A stretch of 64,000 nt of DNA, from assembly GCF_902459535.1 (NCBI RefSeq), contig NZ_LR699553.1, forward strand, positions 868,001-932,000. The letters are read 5' to 3'. Source of the DNA: Paraburkholderia dioscoreae (GTDB taxonomy: Bacteria; Pseudomonadota; Gammaproteobacteria; Burkholderiales; Burkholderiaceae). The translations under genes were made by a program, and so were the position numbers. A model generated the notes under the pieces. It was not told where the DNA came from, searched no databases, and was given only the letters and a program-made list of their open reading frames with translations. Positions 25,594 to 34,006 of the stretch are shown here, one piece after another. Every line of letters begins with the position of its first letter. Position 1 is the stretch's first letter.

Positions 25594-27503
25594 GTGTTTA
25601 GCCCGACTCAGTCAAGCACGCTGAAAGTGTCCTGCGATGCCTTCCCGGTCGAGCGCGGTTCCCGTACGGCTACGCGGTACGGAAGCACTCGGCAAGCTGT
25701 ACAGGTACACGCTGGACATGGTGACAACCTACTCGCCCAGCGTTTCCCGACTCGACCCGAACGGGTCAGGTCGTTCCGGCGAAACTGCTCGGCGAGAAGA
25801 TGACGATCTCGGTCGAGTTCGACGGCAAGGGAAGATCGGTCACCGGGATCGCCAGCTATGGCAGTGCGGCAAACGCTGGTGCTGGCGTCAGGAAGATTTC
25901 GGGGATCATCAGCAAGGCCGAGTTGACCGGCGCCGATGAGCGGCACCTGTACTACCGGCTCATCGTGCGTCCCACGCTGTGGCTGACGACCAGAAATTCC
26001 CGCAGTCGAATATTCCAGAATAAAAGCGTGCTGGATATTACGGTCGATGTACTGCGCGATTATCCGGTCGTGTATGACATGAGAGCGTGTGCGTTCAAGC
26101 TGGAGGACGGCTACCTGAGGCGCGACTTCGTGCGTCAGATGTGGGAATCCGACTTCGACTTCCTGACCCGTCTGTGGCGGGAATGCGCATGACTCGATAC
26201 GCTATCACCCGCCTGGCGCGGGGCGCATCGACGAGGAATATATCTCCAGTCTGAAGGCGGCGCGCCGAGTCACGACTTCGAAGGTGAGCACGGTCGATTA
26301 CGACTACACCCGTGGGCCTCAGATTCTGGCCGAGGACCACTACGTGTACGAGGATCGCGACGGGTACGACGAGCGGCACCCGGCAGAAGAAAGGCACTGG
26401 GGCGACTTCCCGCAGTCCCTTGCCGGTTCAATGGGCCTCTCGGGCCAGCCTAACAGGTGCCTGGAGGAAGCCCGCTATCTCGCAGGGGTGCGCGCCTCAG
26501 AGGCCGGTGCAACTTGCTCGGCCTGCAAACGGGCAGGACATTCTTGCTCACGGATCACCCTGAGCCAACGCTTAATGCCGAGTATCTGGTCGTGTCCACG
26601 ACGATCGATATTCACAACGCGAGCGGGTCGACAGGGTCGGTAGGAGCGCGGGACGAACACCAACTCCAGTGCGTAACCGACTTCGTGCTGCAACCGCGCG
26701 ACCGGTTCTTCAGGAACAGGCCGAGGAAGAAGCCGCGCTGTTACGCCGAAACGGCGATAGTGGTCGGGCCGAAAGACCACACCACCTGGGTCGATGAGTA
26801 TGGCCGGGTCAAGATCAGCTATCTGCGGGACCTGGACGGGCCGAGAAACACGACCGCAAGCTGTTGGGTGCGCGTGTCATCGGGGTGGCAGGGTCAGTCG
26901 TTCGGCTCGATCTACGTCCCCCGTAGCGGTCAGGAGGTGACGGTCAACTATCACGAAGGCGACCCCGACAAGCCCTACATCGCTGACAGGATGATCAACC
27001 GGTTACAGCAGCCGCCGTGGAAGCTGCCGGCCAATCATGCATTGAGCGGCACACGCACGCGAGACCTCGGCGGATTGCAGGCCAATCAGATCCTCGCCGA
27101 CGATACGCCTGGCAAACTTCAGGTACGGGTCAGCAGCGATTACGCGCAGTCGCGGCTGGTGCTCGGCCGTAACACGCGCATCGATGGCAACGAGGGGCGC
27201 AAGGAGGAGCGCGGCGAGGGGTGGGAACTGGCGACGGATTCTTGGGGCGTGGCGCGCGCCAACAAGGGCTTGCTAGTGACGACTGAGACGCGACCAGGCG
27301 CCACGGCTCCAGTGAAGGACATGGGCGAGACGGTGCAGCGGCTCACCCCGGCGCGCGAGTTGCACGAGGACCTGGCGCAGCTTGCGCAGCAGCACAAGGC
27401 GCAGGATGCACGGGCGAGCCCGCGCGATGCAACGCAAGCAATCAGGGCGCAGAACGATGCATTCAGGGGCGGCGCGCCAACCTATGACGATCCATCGCCG
27501 TAA
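25594..27503 (+). pseudogene. vgrG: decayed vgrG (type VI secretion spike, TssI)
   Basis: A type VI secretion tip-protein gene broken by several frame changes. The first codons (GTG 25594; F-S-P-T-Q-S) continue in another frame as V-R-L-R-G-T-E-A-L-G from about 25660, then in a third frame as M-T-I-S-V-E-F-D-G-K-G from 25800 to 26192, where a stop follows D-F-D-F-L-T-R-L-W. A further frame carries V-D-Y-D-Y (26284 on), and the last frame (from about 26500) contains the OB-fold W-V-D-E-Y-G-R-V-K-I and the G-D-P-D-K-P-Y-I-A motif. Part of the N-terminal region is deleted and the C-terminus stops early. It cannot encode a working VgrG. It sits divergently from the toxin-like gene, hinting at a former effector locus. 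Confidence 0.88.
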
Positions 27504-27674
27504 ATGACACGCCCCAAACGGCAGGCTTTTATCTGCCTTGCACACAAAACTTCAGACACTCCCGTATTTCGTCGTTCGCGATATCCGAAAGTGAGCGCCT
27601 CGCACAGGGCAACACGAATAAACCACCGTGAAACCAAGGAAAGGCCACGCCGCAGGAACACAACCCACCGGCCC
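27504..27674. other. noncoding stretch, right end of inserted segment
   Basis: About 170 bases between the truncated end of the vgrG remnant and the stop of cbiX. No gene or hairpin terminator is evident. It probably contains the right junction of the inserted segment. Confidence 0.4.
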
Positions 27675-28046
27675 TCAAACCTGCCGCAGACAATACTCAG
27701 CGACAGCGTCCAAAACGGCCTCATCCTCGCCCACAGCAACAGCACATTTAATCAGAACAGAAGGATGCAACGCCTGGCATTGCTCGATGACTAGAGGCAA
27801 ATCCTTCCGAACATGCCCCCCTTGCCCAAAAAACACGGGCACAACGGTAACGACCTCACACCCTTGAGCAACAAGATCCGAAACAGCTGTAGGCAAATCC
27901 GGCTCCATCAACTCAAGAAACGCCAACGCCACAGGCCCGGACTCTGAAGCAGCTCCCCGCACCTTGCCAGCCAACCGCTCAAACGGCTCCCGCCACCGCA
28001 CGTCCCTAGCGCCATGCCCAAACAAAACGATACCGTGCATAGCCAT
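27675..28046 (-). CDS. cbiX: small sirohydrochlorin chelatase (CbiX/SirB type)
   Basis: A single-domain chelatase of 123 residues. It has the metal-binding H-G-A-R-D motif near residue 11 and V-P-V-F-F-G-Q-G-G-H-V, with the second His typical of the short CbiX group. It inserts Fe2+ into sirohydrochlorin for siroheme or Co2+ for cobalamin. AGGAG eight bases upstream supports ATG 28046. The next gene upstream, lptG, ends 12 bases away. In context it complements CobA, which is separated from it by the inserted segment. Confidence 0.88.
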   Translation of the reverse strand: MAMHGIVLFGHGARDVRWREPFERLAGKVRGAASESGPVALAFLELMEPDLPTAVSDLVAQGCEVVTVVPVFFGQGGHVRKDLPLVIEQCQALHPSVLIKCAVAVGEDEAVLDAVAEYCLRQV

Positions 28047-28057
28047 AGCAACCGCTC

Positions 28058-29206
28058 CTAATGCCGATCAACCCACTTCAACCCAACCAGCCCAAGCACG
28101 AGATAAACCAACCCAGGTGTAGCCGCAGTCAAAGGCGCAGGCCAGGTATTCAACGTGCCGATATGCGAGAACAACGTGTTGAACAGCTGAAAACTCATCC
28201 CCAGCATAATCCCGCCGAAAACCTTCATCCCGACGACACCCGCCCGCGTATGCAGATACGCAAACGGCAACGACAAAACCAGCATCACGAACACGGCAAA
28301 CGGATACAGCAGCTTGCGCCACAACGCGATCTCATACCGCTGCGTATCCTGATGATTCTCCGTCAAATGCTGGATATACCGGAACAGATTGAACATCGAC
28401 ATCCGATCCGGCGACACCAGCAGCACCGACAAAATCTGCGGCGTCAATTCCGAACGCAGCGAATACTCCGGCACGGCGACTTCCTTCGCGCGATACACCG
28501 GATTCAACGCGTCAGCCGGCGTTCCAGGAGGAGGGGGCACATCGATCAACTGCGTATCGGTCACGCCCGTCAATTGCCAATGACCCGGCGGCTGATACTT
28601 GCCGCTCTTCGCAGTCCGCACGTTCGAAAGCCGGAACTTCGAATCGAATTCATAGATCCGCACGTTGCTGATCGTCGCGTCCGGCTTTAATTCGCCGACG
28701 TTGACGAAGCGCGTGACCTGCTCGCCGTCCGCGCGCGCCGTCAGCGTATCTTTCACCCACACGCCCGACTCGAAATTACTCGACACCGAAGACCCCAGCG
28801 CCTCGAGCCGCACACGCTCCGACAGCTGATCCGTGTACGGGCCAACCACTTCGCCGATCAGATAGGTCAGCAAAACCAGCGGAATGCCGATCTTCAACAG
28901 CGAGCGCAGCGACTGATTCGTCGCAAGCCCCGACACACGGAAAATCGTGTACTCCGAATTCGCCGCCATCTGCGCGAACACATAGATCGCGCTGATCAGC
29001 GCGGCGACAGGAATGATTTCGTAGAAACGCGACGGCGTCTGCAGCGCGACCCGCAACACGGCGTACTGAAATTTGTAATTGCCGTGCCCGACCGAATTCA
29101 ATTCGTTGATCAGGTCGAAGAAAAAGAACAGACCCGAAAACGCAAACAGAATAAAGATGAACGTGAGATAGATCTGACGCGCGAAGTACCTTTCATAGAT
29201 GCGCAT
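28058..29206 (-). CDS. lptG: LPS export ABC transporter permease LptG
   Basis: An inner-membrane protein of 382 residues, part of the LptB2FG complex that extracts LPS for transport to the outer membrane. It has six hydrophobic segments, three at each end, around a periplasmic domain. The N-terminus R-I-Y-E-R-Y-F-A-R-Q-I-Y and the cytoplasmic F-R-V-S-G-L segment are typical of LptG. It follows lptF with a three-base gap, so both are cotranscribed. The ATPase gene is not in the window. Confidence 0.93.
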   Translation of the reverse strand: MRIYERYFARQIYLTFIFILFAFSGLFFFFDLINELNSVGHGNYKFQYAVLRVALQTPSRFYEIIPVAALISAIYVFAQMAANSEYTIFRVSGLATNQSLRSLLKIGIPLVLLTYLIGEVVGPYTDQLSERVRLEALGSSVSSNFESGVWVKDTLTARADGEQVTRFVNVGELKPDATISNVRIYEFDSKFRLSNVRTAKSGKYQPPGHWQLTGVTDTQLIDVPPPPGTPADALNPVYRAKEVAVPEYSLRSELTPQILSVLLVSPDRMSMFNLFRYIQHLTENHQDTQRYEIALWRKLLYPFAVFVMLVLSLPFAYLHTRAGVVGMKVFGGIMLGMSFQLFNTLFSHIGTLNTWPAPLTAATPGLVYLVLGLVGLKWVDRH

Positions 29207-29209
29207 CGG

Positions 29210-30307
29210 TCAGGCTCCCTGCGAACGGCTGAACATTGCCCGCGTGAATAGCGGCCGGTTGCGCACGCGCAGCCAGAAAATGAACGCGACGATCGCCGCG
29301 ACGATCACATGCAGGCCCACCAGCCCGACCGGGAACGACATCTTGCCCTGCTCGATCCACGACTGCACCACGTTCAACAGATTCGAATACGTCAGATAGA
29401 TGAGCACCGCCATCACCAGATTGATGGTGCGGCTGCGCCGCGGGTTCTGGTGCGCGAGCGGAATGGCGAGCAGCATCAGGTTGAGTGCAATCAGCGGCAG
29501 CCCCGCGCGCCACGCGAATTCGGCGAGATTGTCGTTGGTGGGATTGCGCAGCAGCGTAAGCGTAGGCGTGCCGGTGGTGGTCGGCGTATTGACGACCGGC
29601 TGGCTCTGGATCTTCACGCCGTAGCGCTCGAACTCCATGATGCGGAAATCGGGCTGGCCCGGCTGTCCGTCATAGCGGCGGCCGTTTTCCAGCACGACGA
29701 AGCGATCGCCGTTCTTACGCGTTTCCGTATGACCGGTCTTCGACACGACCACGTTGACCTTGCCGTTTTCCGTGCTGGTCACGAACACGTTTTCGACGCG
29801 CGCCTGGTCGGGCGACATCTTCTCGATGAAGAACACGCGGTGGCTGGTGGCCGATTCGCGGAACTGACCCGGCGCGAGCAGCGAGACCTCGTCGCGCTGC
29901 TGGAAGCGCGCGCGGATCAGCTTGCTCTGCTGGTTCGACCACGGCCAGCCGACGAACACGAAGAACATGATGAGGATGATGATCGGCGTGGCAAAAATAC
30001 CGATCGGCTTGATGAATTGCGTCAGACTGACACCCGACGAGAGCCACACGACCATCTCGGAGTCTTTGTACCAACGGGTCAGGACGAACAGGATCGACAC
30101 GAACAGGGTCGCGACGAGCATGATCGCCAGGTAGCCGATCACGGTCAGGCCGATCAGGACCAGCACGTCGCGCGGGTCGATCTCGCCTGAGGCCGCGAAG
30201 CCGACGATGCGGATCATCATCGTCGTCAGCACGAGCGTGAGGAGAACCATGAACACGGCACCAGCCGTATACGCGAGTTCGCGCTGGAGGGAGCGTTCGA
30301 AGATCAT
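29210..30307 (-). CDS. lptF: LPS export ABC transporter permease LptF
   Basis: An inner-membrane protein of 365 residues, partner of LptG. The N-terminal M-I-F-E-R-S-L-Q-R-E-L motif, the W-Y-K-D-S-E-M-V-V-W-L-S-S-G coupling helix and the periplasmic jellyroll between two groups of three membrane segments identify LptF. It is divergent from pepA; about 137 bases between them hold both promoters. Confidence 0.93.
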   Translation of the reverse strand: MIFERSLQRELAYTAGAVFMVLLTLVLTTMMIRIVGFAASGEIDPRDVLVLIGLTVIGYLAIMLVATLFVSILFVLTRWYKDSEMVVWLSSGVSLTQFIKPIGIFATPIIILIMFFVFVGWPWSNQQSKLIRARFQQRDEVSLLAPGQFRESATSHRVFFIEKMSPDQARVENVFVTSTENGKVNVVVSKTGHTETRKNGDRFVVLENGRRYDGQPGQPDFRIMEFERYGVKIQSQPVVNTPTTTGTPTLTLLRNPTNDNLAEFAWRAGLPLIALNLMLLAIPLAHQNPRRSRTINLVMAVLIYLTYSNLLNVVQSWIEQGKMSFPVGLVGLHVIVAAIVAFIFWLRVRNRPLFTRAMFSRSQGA

Positions 30308-30444
30308 TATTGATGATGAGAGGGGGCGCTCTCAGTGGCGCACGGGTTGCTTCCCGTCACACCTCCGGTGCAGCCGCCGCGGGAAAAATAGCGGATAATT
30401 GCGGCTTTCATCCTAAGCCCAGATTTTATCCGAGGACAAGCGCG

Positions 30445-31956
30445 ATGGACTTTAGCATAAAAGCCTGTGATTGGACCAAAGGCTCGTCAAACGGTTTCCT
30501 GACTGGAAAATCCGATTGCATCGTAATCGGTGTGTTCGAGTCGCAAACCCTCTCGGGCGCGGCTCTCGAGATCGACGCGGCCACCAAGGGCCTGTTGACC
30601 CGCATCATCAAGGCCGGCGACATGGACGGCAAGGCCGGCACCACGCTGTTCCTGCACGAAGTGTCGGGCATCGGCGCTTCCCGCGTGCTGCTGGTCGGCC
30701 TCGGCAAGCAGGACGCTTTCAACCAGAAAGCCTACGGCGACGCCGCACGGGCCGCCTGGCGCGCACTGCTGTCCACCAAGATCGTCCAGGTCACCTTCAC
30801 GCTGGCGCAACTGCCTATCCTCGAGCGTTCGGCGGATTGGGCGGTGCGTGCCGCGATCCTCGCGCTGCGCGAGCTGACCTACAAGTTCACGCAGATGAAG
30901 AGCAAGCCCGACACGTCGGCGCGTGCGTTGAAGCGCATCGTCTTCAGCGTCAACACCGGCGACGAGAAGGCCGCCAAGCTGGCCGCGAAGCAGGGCGCGG
31001 CGCTCGCCAACGGCATGGACCTGACGCGCGACCTCGGCAACCTGCCGAGCAACGTCTGCACGCCGACCTACCTCGCCAACACCGCGAAGAAGCTCGCCAA
31101 AGACTGGAAGCTGAAGGTCGAAGTGCTGGGCGAAAAGCAGTGTGAAGCGCTCAAGATGGGCTCGTTCCTGTCGGTCACGGCCGGCTCGGTGGAACCGGCG
31201 CAGTTCATCGTGCTGCAGTACCAGGGCGGCGCCGCGAAAGCCGCGCCGGTGGTGCTGGTCGGCAAGGGCGTGACGTTCGACACGGGCGGCATTTCGCTCA
31301 AGCCGGGCGAAGGCATGGACGAGATGAAGTACGACATGTGCGGCGCCGGTTCGGTGCTGGGCACGTTGCGCGCCGTCGCCGAAATGGGCTTGAAAATCAA
31401 CGTGGTGGGCATCATCCCGGCGGTGGAGAACATGCCGTCGGCCACGGCCACCAAGCCGGGCGACATCGTCACCAGCATGAAGGGCCTGACGATCGAAGTG
31501 CTGAACACGGACGCCGAAGGCCGCCTGATCCTGTGCGACGCGCTCACCTACGCGGAGCGCTTCAAGCCGGCAGCGGTGATCGACATCGCCACGCTCACGG
31601 GCGCCTGCATCATTGCGCTCGGTCACCATAACAGCGGCCTGTTCTCGAAAGACGACGCGCTGGCGGGCGAGCTGCTCGACGCGTCGCGTGAAGCTTCGGA
31701 CCCGGCCTGGCGCATGCCGCTCGACGACGAGTATCAGGATCAGCTCAAGTCGAACTTCGCGGATCTGGCCAACATCGGTGGCCGGCCGGCAGGCAGCGTG
31801 ACGGCGGCGTGCTTCCTGTCGCGCTTCACCGAAGCCTATCCGTGGGCGCACCTGGACATCGCGGGTACGGCGTGGAAGAGCGGTGCGGCGAAGGGCGCAA
31901 CGGGCCGTCCGGTGCCGTTGCTGGCGCAGTTCCTTATCGATCGCGCTGCTCAATGA
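30445..31956 (+). CDS. pepA: leucyl aminopeptidase (M17 family)
   Basis: A cytosolic metallo-aminopeptidase of 503 residues. Metal-binding and active-site motifs are visible: V-G-K-G-V-T-F-D-T-G-G-I-S-L-K-P and N-T-D-A-E-G-R-L. In enterobacteria PepA also binds DNA; that role is not indicated here. The ATG at 30445 matches the family N-terminus (D-F-S-I-K), preferred to an earlier in-frame start. It precedes holC by 58 bases, the common order pepA-holC. Confidence 0.95.
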   Translation: MDFSIKACDWTKGSSNGFLTGKSDCIVIGVFESQTLSGAALEIDAATKGLLTRIIKAGDMDGKAGTTLFLHEVSGIGASRVLLVGLGKQDAFNQKAYGDAARAAWRALLSTKIVQVTFTLAQLPILERSADWAVRAAILALRELTYKFTQMKSKPDTSARALKRIVFSVNTGDEKAAKLAAKQGAALANGMDLTRDLGNLPSNVCTPTYLANTAKKLAKDWKLKVEVLGEKQCEALKMGSFLSVTAGSVEPAQFIVLQYQGGAAKAAPVVLVGKGVTFDTGGISLKPGEGMDEMKYDMCGAGSVLGTLRAVAEMGLKINVVGIIPAVENMPSATATKPGDIVTSMKGLTIEVLNTDAEGRLILCDALTYAERFKPAAVIDIATLTGACIIALGHHNSGLFSKDDALAGELLDASREASDPAWRMPLDDEYQDQLKSNFADLANIGGRPAGSVTAACFLSRFTEAYPWAHLDIAGTAWKSGAAKGATGRPVPLLAQFLIDRAAQ

Positions 31957-32014
31957 CGCAATGCAGTAAAGTTGCAGGCCCGGCTGCGCAAGCAAACGCC
32001 GGGCGGAGCCGCCG

Positions 32015-32431
32015 ATGACCAGAATCGACTTCCACTCGAACGTCGGCGATTCGCTGCTGTATGCGTGCCGCCTGATCCGCAAGGCGTATCAGGCGGGCCA
32101 GCCGACCATCGTGCTGGCCGAGCCGGCGCGCCTGAAGGCCTTCGACGAACAGTTGTGGACCTTCTCGCCGCTCGACTTCGTGCCGCACTGCATGGCGGGC
32201 ACGCCGCTCGCCGCGCAAACGCCGATCGTGCTGGCTTCCACCCTCGACGACGTGCCGCATCATCAAGTGCTGCTCAATCTCGGCGCCACGGTGCCGGCGC
32301 AGTTCGCGCGCTTCGAAAGATTGCTGGAAGTGGTCGGTAACGCACACGAGGAACTCGCTGCGGGCCGCGAGCGCTATCGCTTCTATCGCGATCGCGGCTA
32401 TGCTTTGAACAACTACAAGCAAGGCAGCTAG
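32015..32431 (+). CDS. holC: DNA polymerase III subunit chi
   Basis: A clamp-loader accessory protein of 138 residues that links the loader to SSB. The start M-T-R-I-D-F-H-S-N and the central W-T-F-S-P-L-D-F-V-P-H segment are typical. It follows pepA and is followed by a DUF2486 gene. Confidence 0.92.
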   Translation: MTRIDFHSNVGDSLLYACRLIRKAYQAGQPTIVLAEPARLKAFDEQLWTFSPLDFVPHCMAGTPLAAQTPIVLASTLDDVPHHQVLLNLGATVPAQFARFERLLEVVGNAHEELAAGRERYRFYRDRGYALNNYKQGS

Positions 32432-32525
32432 GGCCCATTCGGTCCGCATCGCGCGCGTGTCTGGCCTCAGGCATCCGGAGGGCGCGCGGCCTGCTTCTGC
32501 TTCGACTCAAACACGGAGAGCGCAC

Positions 32526-33353
32526 GTGTCCGATCCCCACGACGATTCGATCCCGGTTCTGCACGAGATTCTCGTGCAGGGTCATCCTGCGCAGGCGCGC
32601 CAAGAGTCGAGCGGCAATGACGAGTTCGACGCGCCGCGCGAGCCCAGTTTCAAGGCGGAGCCCGTGCTGGCGCCACAGCCGGTGCTGACGCCGGGGCAGG
32701 TCAGGTCCGCCGAGCCTGTGCATCCGGCCGAGCCTGTCCATGCGCAGGAGCCGGCGTTCGCAGCTCAGCCGGTGCATGCACAAGAGCCCGCGTTCGCGCC
32801 TCAGCCGGAGCATGCGCAGGAGCCAGCGTTCGCGCCTCCACCAGTGCATGCGCAAGCACCCGCGGCGTTCGCGCCTCAACCGCATGCGCCGGACGAAGCC
32901 GCGCACTCAGCGCCGCCGGCGCATCAAGCCGATCATCATCATCCGAAGAAGCGCGCGCGGGCGCACCATGCCGCCCAGCCGCGGCATGCGCATGACGACG
33001 GGTACGTGCCGTCGGCGGGCGTGTTCGATCGGGCCGAGCCGGCCACGCCGCTGGAGGCGGGTTCGACCGTGCCGCCGGATATCGCCCGCGAAGGCGCTGG
33101 CGAGACACCGCTGGATCTGGACGCCGATGTCATCGCCGAACGTCTGCGCAGGCGGGTCGCGGGATTCCTCGCGGGTGACGGCCGGAGCATCATCGAAGAT
33201 CGTTGCCGCGAAACTTTGCAGGCGCACACGGGCTGGCTGATCGATCAGATCACGCGCGAAGTGGCGTTGACGCTGGAAGAGGAAATGACCAGCTGGGTGC
33301 GCGAAGCGCTACTGGAAGAGATCGCGCGGCGCGCTTCGGTCAAAAAGGACTGA
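32526..33353 (+). CDS. DUF2486 family protein with His/Ala/Gln/Pro repeats
   Basis: A protein of 275 residues starting with GTG (S-D-P-H-D-D-S-I-P-V-L-H-E-I-L). The middle contains about five imperfect copies of a V-H-A-Q-E-P-A-F-A-type unit between 32700 and 32885, probably disordered. The C-terminal 80 residues form a helical domain (D-A-D-V-I-A-E-R-L-R-R-R) conserved in DUF2486. There is no signal peptide. The role is unknown; it regularly follows holC in Burkholderia. About 145 bases follow to the next stop codon with nothing evident. Confidence 0.82.
   Translation: MSDPHDDSIPVLHEILVQGHPAQARQESSGNDEFDAPREPSFKAEPVLAPQPVLTPGQVRSAEPVHPAEPVHAQEPAFAAQPVHAQEPAFAPQPEHAQEPAFAPPPVHAQAPAAFAPQPHAPDEAAHSAPPAHQADHHHPKKRARAHHAAQPRHAHDDGYVPSAGVFDRAEPATPLEAGSTVPPDIAREGAGETPLDLDADVIAERLRRRVAGFLAGDGRSIIEDRCRETLQAHTGWLIDQITREVALTLEEEMTSWVREALLEEIARRASVKKD
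32700..32885 (+). repeat. imperfect tandem repeats in the DUF2486 gene
   Basis: Units of about 30 to 36 bases encode E-P-(V/A)-H-A-Q-E-P-A-F-A-type repeats. The copies differ at several positions, so they are older than exact slippage products. Confidence 0.7.
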
Positions 33354-33499
33354 CGGTGTACGTGAAGCGCGGGCACGCAGAGCAGCGCCTGCGTGTAGCG
33401 CTTGCTGGTCACGTCTGCTGGTCGCGTTTGCCTCTCGCGTTTGCCTGTCACGTCGTTCACAAGCCAGACGCCTGCATCTAATCAACGTACCCGAACAGC

Positions 33500-33838
33500 T
33501 TATTTGAGCGTCAACACCCAGCTAGCCAGCGTGGCAGCCTGATCAGGCGTGAGTTGAGTATTCGCGGGCATCGGCACCACACCCCACACGCCCGTGCTGC
33601 CATCCAGAATCTTGTGCTTCAGATAGTTGGCCGCGTCTTCACGGTCGGCATATTTCGCCGCGACGTCGCGCAGCGCTGGTCCCATGAAGGAGCGCGTGAC
33701 CGAGTGGCAACTCATGCAGTTCTCCTGCTGGGCCAGCGCGAGGCCTGTGGCCTCGGCATGCGCGGCCGGACTGCCGGCACTCAACGCGGCGCCCAGCACG
33801 ACGGCGGCTGCAAGCGCTGTGTGCGACATTGATTTCAT
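33500..33838 (-). CDS. monoheme class I cytochrome c
   Basis: A periplasmic electron carrier of 112 residues. The signal peptide ends in A-H-A about 28 residues in. The haem site is C-M-S-C-H and the distal Met ligand probably lies in V-P-M-P-A-N, as in c551-like proteins. It is a single-gene unit with no redox partner adjacent, so its electron donors and acceptors cannot be inferred. Confidence 0.9.
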   Translation of the reverse strand: MKSMSHTALAAAVVLGAALSAGSPAAHAEATGLALAQQENCMSCHSVTRSFMGPALRDVAAKYADREDAANYLKHKILDGSTGVWGVVPMPANTQLTPDQAATLASWVLTLK

Positions 33839-34006
33839 TCTGGTCTCCGTCGGTGCGGGTGCCCGACTCGTGGTGTCGGCATTATAGAAGGAAAGGGGCG
33901 CACGGTTTCCCGCGCGTCCCTATCGCTTTTACGTAGCCTTCCATGTGCTCGCAGGCCGTTGCCGCGGCCTCCGGCGATGTGCGTTCCCGGCCCCTGAGGC
34001 CGTGGC

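Larger units (their letters stand above)
21268..27674. other. putative horizontally acquired segment between cobA and cbiX
   Basis: Two functionally linked genes, cobA and cbiX, are separated by about 6.4 kb holding a multidomain toxin-like gene and a decayed vgrG. The segment appears richer in A and T and has a different codon flavour in the toxin gene. No integrase, transposase, tRNA or flanking repeat was found, so the mode of entry is unknown and the borders are approximate. Confidence 0.6.

Noticed and set aside
25594..27503. A functional VgrG
   Set aside because: The coding signal jumps between at least four frames, with internal stops and missing segments.
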